Shown here piece after piece: positions 42,001-54,000 of a DNA stretch of 64,000 nt. Origin of the DNA: Sepiola atlantica. Taxonomy: Eukaryota > Mollusca > Cephalopoda > Sepiida > Sepiolidae. How positions within the stretch are numbered: position 1 is the first letter of the stretch; every line of letters starts with the position of its first letter. Location of the stretch: contig OY744529.1 of the NCBI GenBank assembly GCA_963556195.1, forward strand, positions 62,113,580 through 62,177,579. The letters run 5' to 3'. The notes under the pieces were generated by a model, which saw only the letters and a list, made by a program, of their open reading frames with translations, was not told the origin of the DNA and did not search any database. The translations under genes and the position numbers were made by a program.

Positions 42001-44202
42001 CTATAATTTTATTGGGTGGTGCAATTTTATATGATTTATGCAACTCACGGTATATTAAGTTCTTGTAAGAGGTATAATCCAATTTGTAGTAGTTCTTAGT
42101 CTTGTCTGCCGGAACAATGAAATCCGTATGTTTGTTAACTCTCCTGGTAAATCCATTTATTTTTTTGACGATAGAACTGCAATATTTAGTCTGCTTCCTG
42201 AATTTAATTCTTCTGACCAAGTCGAACAAGGCATTCTCAAAGCCGGCCAAATCATCATTCTGCCTAGGGAAAGATGTTGTTTTAAGGCCGTAATGAGCTG
42301 CTGCAATTCTCTCAATTTTTTTTTTTGAGCTCCTTAAATGAGTTCAATGGTAGTCCACCTCCACCAGTATTTTGCCGTTTCGTGTCTCCATTGTCAATCC
42401 GATCCGGTGATGATTTTAGATCATGATGGTAAGCTCTCCATCTAACATTTATCAAAAACTTATTTATTGACTGGACCAATTTGTATATATAAGCCTCCTT
42501 AGTTGGAGTAGGTATGTTTTTGGCTGATAATGGAAGAAATTCTTTGCTGAACATATCCGGATTGTAATTAAAGCTCTACCTCACGGGAGCTTAAATATAT
42601 GAAGCAATCCAACAAAAGATATAAGCGTCAACTAATATCTTATAATTAGTGAAACATCCGGATAAAAAAACTGAAGCTCAATATACTGGATAGAGCATTA
42701 ATATTATAATATAAAATGAAGTAATAAAATAAGGTGTCAATCAAATTTTATTAGAATTCAAAGTTCATGCAAAGCATCCTTAAGTCCTTAGCTCATGAGT
42801 TTTCAAAGATAATTCTTCTCTTCAGAGGACCATTACCGCAGTTATACTACTACAGGCAATAAAATTACGCTTTGAAAATATATAAAATTATATACACAAA
42901 TATATAAAAAATACATAACATCAAACATATCAATCCAAAAACATACTTTTGTTGAATCCATACAGTCCATCCAGGTCATATAAGTTGAGAAGCATAATCA
43001 GGAAGGACATTACTCCAAGATACAAACAGCAGTCCAAATATGTGAAATTGAAGGGGCCGGCAAGGTTATCCATTCGCGAAATGTGTCCATATTCAATGTT
43101 AATGATAAATAAATAAATAAATCAATCAAAATAATACAAAAAGTCCAATCAAAGTTCCGAGATCCCAACATGTGCAAATCCAATCAAATCCAAATTCGTT
43201 GTTAAATTAGAAAACCAGCTAAATCCGAATTGAGCAAAACAAGACGGACTCCCATCACATCTAGCCAGAAGAGCGAAAAATATATAAGTGATCTTCTCAC
43301 CAGACATGACAAATCCCTAACGAACAGAAGGCGATATTAAATTGTCTACATCTCAGAATGACTTCAACGGGTTCAGGAAATGTCTGTCCTACTTCCTGTT
43401 TGACAGGTTCAAGAGAAGACAGCAACCCACAACCCCGCCATCCATCCCACCCAAATTAGGTTTTCACTGTCTGGGTCAGTAAGCTTATTCCATGTCAAAA
43501 GGGAAAGGAGCTAAGAAGTTAAAAAGTTAAAAGAAAACTAAAAGGGAGTTAGGAAAATTAGGTCAAGTCATCACGTACCCATCCAAAAGTATTACTTAAA
43601 ATCTGGCTTACAGTAAAAAACCGACTCAACAAATCTAGCCCCATCAAGTAATTTAGAATATTTATGAAGTTAAAAATTACGAAGTTATTAAATTCCAATA
43701 ATTTTATAGTTTAATTCAAGATTTAATTTTTAAGATTTAATTTTAACAGGCCAGAAATTATTAGTAGTTTAATTTAAGATTCAATCCCATCAGCCCAGGA
43801 ATTCCAACTCAAGGCCTGACATTCCCCAATTAAAAAAGTTTAACCTGCCCTAAGGTTTAATTTTTCCCAATTAAGATTTAATTTTCCCAATTACGAAGTT
43901 ATCTAAATAATTATAACTTAATAATTTAATAGTTTAATTTAAGATTTAATTTTATCAGATTAGGAAGTTTAATTTAAGGTTAATTTAAGGTTAGGTTTAG
44001 GTTAATTTAAGGTTAGGACTTAAGGATGCTTTGCATGAACTTTGAATTCTAATAAAATTTGATTGACACCTTATTTTATTACTTCATTTTATATTATAAT
44101 ATTAATGCTCTATCCAGTATATTGAGCTTCAGTTTTTTTATCCGGATGTTTCACTAATTATAAGATATTAGTTGACGCTTATATCTTTTGTTGGATTGCT
44201 TC

Positions 44203-44268
<66 letters not shown>

Positions 44269-44978
44269 ACTTCCCATCATTACTAATATAAGCAAATTAA
44301 AAAATACGAACAAACACCTCATCAACCCATATCCACATAAATTTCAAGAGCAAAAACTTCGACTTTCACAAAAATATTTAATTAATTTATTTATCAATCA
44401 TTAGACTAATCTAACAAACCCATTTAAACGACCTCAAACCTTTATATTTCCAACAAAGTTACCTCCCTTAGATCCAGCAATTTCTTTATTAAAATTACTT
44501 CGGGTTGTCTAAAAGAATTTTAACACGATATTAATTAACGGTTTTTCCTTTTAGGACGCACACCTTCAAACCCCAAAACAGTAACGGCCAATGATACAAA
44601 TTCATGAAATTGGCTCACGGGACTTACATAGAAACTTTTTTATTTTTTTACTTTTTATTTTTTATGTTTTATTTTCAAATTTTATTTTTAATTTTATTTT
44701 TATTTTTATTTTTATTTTTATTCTCTTTAATTTTATATTCTTATATCTCTCCAAATCTCCTCCGGTTTTAAATCTCAAGAGTTTCATTACACTAAATTTA
44801 AATTCAAACAAACATACACAACACGCTGAGCAAATAACGCGTTCCAACGAGAGTGTCATGTGACTTCACATTTCCAAAACAGATGACAACAGAAGCTGAA
44901 GAGAGCCGGATGGCTAAGACTTTCCGTGCTTGAAACCGACGGTACGAATGTTGTACTAATTTTTCTGTACCAAAATAA

Positions 44979-45040
<62 letters not shown>

Positions 45041-48000
45041 ATCCAGGTAGGGTAAAAATCCATAGGGTAGAAATCCAAAGGGAATCAAACCGGGTTTATA
45101 AAAGAGTGCTCAATAAAAATATAGAGCTGTATTGTGAATGCTTTTATTCAAACATGTACAAGGTCTGCTACACTGGCATGTCGATGTTATCGATCTACAG
45201 CTCTCAAGAGCTGAGGTCTCATCAGGCAGAAAATCGTTTTTTGATTCAACTGGTTGCTGAATTCCAGGGAGAATGAAGTCAAGCAAAAAAGAAGAGGAGA
45301 AAGAAATAAAAGTCATGTGACCGATTTTAAAATATGATTGCCGTTAGAAATTACTATTTTCTTATTTTTATCTTTTATATATTTTATATATATATATCCA
45401 ACGCTGAGCTGGGGTAGAGAGGGGAGTGGGCCGAGGAAAAGAAAAAGAAAAGAGAAAGGGAAAGAGATACAATTGCTGTCAGAAAAGTTTAATTTACAGC
45501 TGTTTATATTTTTATTTTGTATTTTTATCCAACGCTTAGTTAGGGGGGGGGGGGGAGAAAAAGAAAGAGAAAGGGGTTGAGGGGTGTTAGGGGTGGGTGT
45601 CTATAGCCATTTAGGATTTGTTGCGGGGATGGTTCTGAGTTAAATTCATATTTATTTTTATTCAGCGCTGGGCTGGATAAAGATGGGGGTCGGAGGAGGT
45701 TAAACAAGATCGAAAGAGAAGATGAAGGAAGGGGGGGAGGGGGGGTTTCAAATTTGTTGTGTCTGCTTCCTGTCAATGCAGACATATAACAATTACATGA
45801 CACCCAGCTTACGGGGATATTTTAGTTTAAACTCATTGGTGGATTTATGGCCTTATTGTTGATAAATTATATTGTTATATTTTGATCAATTGGCATTTAA
45901 TTTTGATTATTTTGATGGATAGTTACATGTATTTTAAATAATATTTATCAGTTAATTAATAAAACATAATGGTAATTGTCTTTATTTTTAGTAAGATTCA
46001 TATATGGATTATTGGCAATAATATTAGTAGGTTAGTTCTAGGTACTAATGAGTTAAAATATATTGGGAATTATTCTTGGTAAGGATCGTATATAAGTTTA
46101 TGACATTGATATAGATGGATTATATTATTATATTTATTTTTAATTATTTTGGAGTATGAATAAATGTATTTCGATTATAAATAATAGTTAGTGATGGATT
46201 AATAAAACATACTGGTAATTGCTTTTATTTTTAATGGAATTTATATATCGATTAATTTCAGTGGTATAAATAAATAAATTTTATTATTCGTTGTGATCCT
46301 ATTATTAATGGTGGGGTTAACACCTGTTATAGTATTAGTGGTAAGGTGTTCTAGTTAAAATTGTTAACGCAAGTTATGGTCTATGAAGAGGGGGGGATTA
46401 GAAATGATGGGGGCCAGTAATTTTGATTAAAGTGATCAGTATATAATTATTTAAATATTTAAAAATTGGTTTTGGTAATAAGTAGTTTTGTGAGCTGGAT
46501 GTTGAGCGCACACACGCACTCGTGCACACATATAAATACATATATGCACATGTATACACAAACATTCATATATGCACCCAAACCCATACACATATACATG
46601 AACACACAGATACACATGTATGTGTACATATGTATACGTATACATACGCGCATACAGATGCACACATACACACATAAATAGTTATAAAATTTTATATCTT
46701 CATACATATGCCCACTCATATGTCCACAAGAATCACCTATATATATATATATATAAAAAATTTTTACTTTTACATGTTATAGTATTTATTCAAAGATTGG
46801 GGTGGTTGTACTGTGTTTGTAGTTGAGGGTTAAAGTTACTTGATTTGGAAGTGTTAATAAGTGTTAATTTTAGCGGGCTTGTTGGGTATTGGGTTTTTTT
46901 GTTTTAATGGTATTATTTAGGGGGGGGTTGTACAAATTACTGAGGAGGTGTGATCTGTTATGCCTACAGTTGATCGATGTTTCCTGTTTTTTGTTTAAAA
47001 GTTTTCCTCTGTCAGTAAATTTAATTATTTCAAGTTTTTCGCCGAGGCATAAATAGCATGGTGAGTTTAATGAGCTACAGGTGCTAGTTTTTCTGATAAT
47101 GTTCCAAATTACAATTGGTGATTTATTTTTATTAGTGAGTTCCCAGTGGTAATTTGAGAGTGATGTTCTGTTTTGGTAGCTTGGGTTGTTGAATGAACAT
47201 TTATGGCCGGTGTATCTTTCTTTGAAAGTATTACCTGCCATACCTATGTAGTATTTTTTTATATCTGGAGTTTCCTTAGTTGAGATTGTTGCTTGGTAAA
47301 TTGTTTTTGTTATTAAGCAATTTTGTTGCAAGGGGCATTCATTTTTATTTATGCAGTTACAGGACTTTACTTTAGTTGTTTTATTGTTATCTGATTCAGG
47401 GTTTAGGTTGCTGTTTAGGATTTTGTTATTGTGTTTTTTAATTATCATTTCTAAATTTTCGCTGCAACTGTAACTTAGTTTAAGTGTATTTTTGTTGAAT
47501 ATTTTATGTAAGATATTGTTTGGGGGGAAATATGTGTTTATGAGGTTTAGAAATTTTTTACCAAGTTTGGTTTTAACTGCTTGATTGAAGGGAGGTGTAA
47601 ACCATATTATCTTCCTGTTTCTTGCTTTATTGTTTTTATTATTAGTCGTTGCAGGTTTATTAAATTTAATTTGTGTATTCTTGTATCCGCTGTTTTTTAG
47701 TGCTTTATTATAGAATTCTTTATGTTTGTTAAAGATTGTTTCATTTGATGAGTTATTGCTTATCCTATGTTGGATAGATTTAGGGATGTGTTTAATGATA
47801 GTTTTGGGGTGGTTGGAGAGGGGGTGTACATAGATTGGGTTAAAGTTTTCTTTATTATATGGTTCGTATGTTTCTTTGGTTAAGTTGAGAGTTACATCTA
47901 GAAAATTTACTATTTTAATGTTGGAAGTTATTTCAACTTTAAGGCATATCCTCCTCATCTCCCTAATAATAATCTTTTTAATATTTTCACACCTTTGCCC

Positions 48001-51000
48001 ATTAGAGTTTCTGACTACTAAGAGTCCATCATCCCTATATAGGCCAATGTCTTCAATATCTATATCATTAGTTAGGTTGTAGAGGATGTATAAACCAACT
48101 AAGTCGGTGATTTCTGCAGAGTCGAAAGAGCCCATCGAAACATCAAAATTACTACCCCTCAATTTCTAATGAACTCTTCGAAAGCGTCATGGAGTTTGCT
48201 ACTCTTCTCTCGGATATTTCTGAAGAAGAGATTAACATTGTAAGAAAATGTAGGAAAACAGTGCTAATTAGTAAAAAAGATCAATGGACAAAGAGCAACC
48301 AATCTGGCTCTTTTGATGTTTCGATGGGCTCTTTCGACTCTGCAGAAATCACCGACTTAGTTGGTTTATACATCCTCTACAACCTAACTAATGATATAGA
48401 TATTGAAGACATTGGCCTATATAGGGATGATGGACTCTTAGTAGTCAGAAACTCTAATGGGCAAAGGTGTGAAAATATTAAAAAGATTATTATTAGGGAG
48501 ATGAGGAGGATATGCCTTAAAGTTGAAATAACTTCCAACATTAAAATAGTAAATTTTCTAGATGTAACTCTCAACTTAACCAAAGAAACATACGAACCAT
48601 ATAATAAAGAAAACTTTAACCCAATCTATGTACACCCCCTCTCCAACCACCCCAAAACTATCATTAAACACATCCCTAAATCTATCCAACATAGGATAAG
48701 CAATAACTCATCAAATGAAACAATCTTTAACAAACATAAAGAATTCTATAATAAAGCACTAAAAAACAGCGGATACAAGAATACACAAATTAAATTTAAT
48801 AAACCTGCAACGACTAATAATAAAAACAATAAAGCAAGAAACAGGAAGATAATATGGTTTACACCTCCCTTCAATCAAGCAGTTAAAACCAAACTTGGTA
48901 AAAAATTTCTAAACCTCATAAACACATATTTCCCCCCAAACAATATCTTACATAAAATATTCAACAAAAATACACTTAAACTAAGTTACAGTTGCAGCGA
49001 AAATTTAGAAATGATAATTAAAAAACACAATAACAAAATCCTAAACAGCAACCTAAACCCTGAATCAGATAACAATAAAACAACTAAAGTAAAGTCCTGT
49101 AACTGCATAAATAAAAATGAATGCCCCTTGCAACAAAATTGCTTAATAACAAAAACAATTTACCAAGCAACAATCTCAACTAAGGAAACTCCAGATATAA
49201 AAAAATACTACATAGGTATGGCAGGTAATACTTTCAAAGAAAGATACACCGGCCATAAATGTTCATTCAACAACCCAAGCTACCAAAACAGAACATCACT
49301 CTCAAATTACCACTGGGAACTCACTAATAAAAATAAATCACCAATTGTAATTTGGAACATTATCAGAAAAACTAGCACCTGTAGCTCATTAAACTCACCA
49401 TGCTATTTATGCCTCGGCGAAAAACTTGAAATAATTAAATTTACTGACAGAGGAAAACTTTTAAACAAAAAACAGGAAACATCGATCAACTGTAGGCATA
49501 ACAGATCACACCTCCTCAGTAATTTGTACAACCCCCCCCCTAAATAATACCATTAAAACAAAAAAACCCAATACCCAACAAGCCCGCTAAAATTAACACT
49601 TATTAACACTTCCAAATCAAGTAACTTTAACCCTCAACTACAAACACAGTACAACCACCCCAATCTTTGAATAAATACTATAACATGTAAAAGTAAAAAT
49701 TTTTTATATATATATATATATAGGTGATTCTTGTGGACATATGAGTGGGCATATGTATGAAGATATAAAATTTTATAACTATTTATGTGTGTATGTGTGC
49801 ATCTGTATGCGCGTATGTATACGTATACATATGTACACATACATGTGTATCTGTGTGTTCATGTATATGTGTATGGGTTTGGGTGCATATATGAATGTTT
49901 GTGTATACATGTGCATATATGTATTTATATGTGTGCACGAGTGCGTGTGTGCGCTCAACATCCAGCTCACAAAACTACTTATTACCAAAACCAATTTTTA
50001 AATATTTAAATAATTATATACTGATCACTTTAATCAAAATTACTGGCCCCCATCATTTCTAATCCCCCCCTCTTCATAGACCATAACTTGCGTTAACAAT
50101 TTTAACTAGAACACCTTACCACTAATACTATAACAGGTGTTAACCCCACCATTAATAATAGGATCACAACGAATAATAAAATTTATTTATTTATACCACT
50201 GAAATTAATCGATATATAAATTCCATTAAAAATAAAAGCAATTACCAGTATGTTTTATTAATCCATCACTAACTATTATTTATAATCGAAATACATTTAT
50301 TCATACTCCAAAATAATTAAAAATAAATATAATAATATAATCCATCTATATCAATGTCATAAACTTATATACGATCCTTACCAAGAATAATTCCCAATAT
50401 ATTTTAACTCATTAGTACCTAGAACTAACCTACTAATATTATTGCCAATAATCCATATATGAATCTTACTAAAAATAAAGACAATTACCATTATGTTTTA
50501 TTAATTAACTGATAAATATTATTTAAAATACATGTAACTATCCATCAAAATAATCAAAATTAAATGCCAATTGATCAAAATATAACAATATAATTTATCA
50601 ACAATAAGGCCATAAATCCACCAATGAGTTTAAACTAAAATATCCCCGTAAGCTGGGTGTCATGTAATTGTTATATGTCTGCATTGACAGGAAGCAGACA
50701 CAACAAATTTGAAACCCCCCCTCCCCCCCTTCCTTCATCTTCTCTTTCGATCTTGTTTAACCTCCCCCGACCCCCATCTTTATCCAGCCCAGCGCTGAAT
50801 AAAAATAAATATGAATTTAACTCAGAACCATCCCCGCAACAAATCCTAAATGGCTATAGACACCCACCCCTAACACCCCTCAACCCCTTTCTCTTTCTTT
50901 TTCTTCCCCCCCCCCCTAACTAAGCGTTGGATAAAAATACAAAATAAAAATATAAACAGCTGTAAATTAAACTTTTCTGACAGCAATTGTATCTCTTTCC

Positions 51001-54000
51001 CTTTCTCTTTTCTTTTTCTTTTCCTCGGCCCACTCCCCTCTCTACCCCAGCTCAGCGTTGGATATATATATATAAAATATATAAAAGATAAAAATAAGAA
51101 AATAGTAATTTCTAACGGCAATCATATTTTAAAATCGGTCACATGACTTTTATTTCTTTCTCCTCTTCTTTTTTGCTTGACTTCATTCTCCCTGGAATTC
51201 AGCAACCAGTTGAATCAAAAAACGATTTTCTGCCTGATGAGACCTCAGCTCTTGAGAGCTGTAGATCGATAACATCGACATGCCAGTGTAGCAGACCTTG
51301 TACATGTTTGAATAAAAGCATTCACTATATATATATATATATATATATAACTTTAATTGGAAGGTGTGGTGATCCGTATACATATCCAGCCATTAGAAAA
51401 AACATAACAGAGTCCAGTTGCAGCACCACCTGAGCTCAGAATGTTTAAATGTTTCACGTACGCTGACTGGCATAGGATGACTCAAGTCAAGTAATTTGAA
51501 GAGGTTCCAAAAATAACATTTTTATGCATCGGTTTAAAGAATCAGAATATTTGATATTCTATTTCAGCAAGTTTAGCAACACATGGATAGAGAATTTAAA
51601 TGAATTATTGGTGCATGTAGGATGTTGCTAAAATTCACTGTGTATTAGTTTACAATACAGGCACATGTTGGAAAGTAAAAATTGTTTTAAAAAGCTGTGG
51701 TGGATAAAAGCATTTCATTTATTGTCTACAACAAACGATAAAGACAGTAAACGAGATAAAAGATAAGATTAAACATACAGAATACATTGTTACTAGTCAA
51801 ATACGTCCTAGGATGGAGTACTGTTGCCACATCTGGGGAGGTGCCGCTCAGAGCACCCTTTCCTGTCTTGACAGAGTACAAAACCGACTCCAAAATCTAG
51901 TGGGCAATGTCCTCTTCTCCACCAAGAGACGTTGCTAGTCTTTCTCTACTCTGTCATTACTTTCATAGCAGGTGCTCGACTGAGCTTCATTCTATGGTAC
52001 TCCCCTGTAAAACATTCACAACATTTGTCCTTAATGGTTCGAAGATGAAAATGAATGGTCATCTATAACCGGTCATTATGAATTTTGTAGCCAGCTCCTA
52101 GGTGCAAGGATCCCAATTGTGGGTTATATTTAATTTAGCTTTATGTAAAGGGGGTCAAAAATTCAGATTCCTCAGATTTTTGTGAAATTTTAACAATAGT
52201 TATTAAACATCGATTAATAAATATTCTCTAAATTTCAGTTTCTTTGGAGAATTTTAAAGGGTTTTAAGGGCATAATACGGGCACAACCCCCTCGTTTGAA
52301 AATTCAAATATTTCAGATTTGCATTAAATTTGATCCGTGGTCATTAAATACCAATTAAGAAAGATTCCCTGAATTTCAATGAATCCACTCGCATTGTTCT
52401 ATTGATATTGATGTCCTCACCTTCCTTAAAAAGTAATAAAATATTTCTTTCAGTGAGACACTCTGTTGAACAAACAGACACTATTACCACAAATACAAAA
52501 AAAGAAAAAAGTGAACTAACGGCAACCGAACAAATTACTCGTCTATTTGTTTGTCAAGATGCTTTATCCGCCATCTTGAATAAAGTCACAAAAAAAAGAT
52601 GCAACCGTTTAGTACCTAGAAGCATATACTTTTTAAAATTAAGCTTTTATATTTAGGAATGCCACAAATAATCTGAAATAAATTCCAGTCCAGTGATACA
52701 ATATTTCTTTTCTCTTTTGAAAGTTTAAACTTGCCGTACCTGAACATAGTATATAAAACTGTAGCATGACTTTCACTTTTCTACACATTTACACATACAC
52801 TCACCAGAGGACGTTTCAGGCCCGAATTATCTCTCCTTTCACGATGGTATGTGGCGCTATAATCCGTGATATAAAAAGGGACGTACGAGAAAATTCATAC
52901 TCTTTCTTCCGGTCTGGCCCCTGATTAACGCATTCACAAGCACACGTGCGCTACACACACACATTTCATGTAAGACATTGTATGTAAGACATTTTCCTCA
53001 ACTTCCACACACTCACACACACACACACACGTACACACGTACACATCTTTTTCAGACTTTATTGCACACCTTTTTATGGACACAATCTAAAAGTGAAAAG
53101 TGTCGGGTTTGCAAGGAATATATGTTTTTTTGCATACATTACCGTTTCCGTGTTGTTTCCTTATTTCATTTGTGAATGCTTGTATTAGAACATGTATAAT
53201 GGAAGAAACACTGCCCAAGTGTCGGCTAACTCCCCTCAAAACTAGTTGTGCTTAGCCATGGAGCTTATTTACTTTAATTTGCTAAATTTAATTATTACCG
53301 ATCGTTTGTTTATAGCACTATTTACTACAGAAAATTATTTTTGTTACAACTTAACAAATTATCGAATAATAAGATGATGTAGTTTGCTTGAAGTATTGTT
53401 TGTAATATCATATAGAGGGGTCATAGAAGGTTATCGCAATGCAAGAAGTGGGAACATGCCGGTGTTAAGAAGAAAGACAAAAACGAAGTGTGTGTGTAAC
53501 CATGTGCCACAATATATTTCGAGGTAAGACCTCTTTATCACATATTAAGTGATTCAAATCTTCTTAGAAATTATTTAATACTGTATACAAACTTCATAGA
53601 ACCTTCATTATGTTATAGGCAACTCAAATCAGATCTTTTTCTGATTCAGGCTACACATCAATATCACCCTACCGGATATGGACACATCGAGGACAGAGAA
53701 AAAATTGAGAAAATAATTTTCTGCACAGGGGCTCCGTGAACCTCTCCCAGTCCCCAAATTAATAGTTACAGAAAATTGGATTAAAGAACCAATGAATCGT
53801 CCTCTCATGAAAAAGTTATCGACACAAATTTGCTTAGATGATTGTCTCTGACATGACCAAATTCAGTTTTCTCCAGCTTCGACTAGAAACACAACTGCCG
53901 ACATCAAATGACACTGAGAATACCTGTCCATCTGCCTCACTCAACTAACAAGCTGCTGACCGCACCTTTACTTCATTCCCCGCCTACCTCCTGTTGCCTG

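Larger units (their letters stand above)
38299..44207 (-). mobile_element. Near-intact Penelope-like element with pseudo-LTRs and hammerheads
   Basis: Minus-strand order is: a 193-nt inverted fragment (44015-44207), 5' pseudo-LTR (43998-42701), 5' UTR, RT/GIY-YIG ORF (about 42554-39896), 3' pseudo-LTR (39596-38299). The two 1298-bp pseudo-LTRs lie exactly 4402 bp apart with no net indel and very few base changes, so the insertion is young. Direct pseudo-LTRs, a C-terminal GIY-YIG nuclease, hammerheads and an inverted terminal piece are known traits of PLEs. It lies in the 18.3-kb SGLT intron, same strand as the gene. Confidence 0.88.
45134..51325. repeat. 6.2-kb inverted repeat, two 3015-bp arms, 162-bp centre
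   Basis: 45134-48148 and 48311-51325 are reverse complements of equal length with only a few differences (for example one T/C in the FNLL/FNLP codon and poly-G length at 45543 versus 50911). All frames in one arm have mirror partners in the other. The centre 48149-48310 belongs mostly to the right copy. Either head-to-head PLE copies or a fold-back assembly error. Confidence 0.92.

Noticed and set aside
46451..46719. Cys/Tyr/Val-rich frames mirrored at 49741-50009
   Set aside because: CA/TA-rich simple sequence in the PLE 3' region; no domain, and both strands are equally open.
51215..51310. CCTGATGAG followed by two neat hairpins near the 3' end of the second PLE looked like another hammerhead
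   Set aside because: No GAAA box or correctly placed cleavage triplet could be found; only the first core box and unrelated stems are present.
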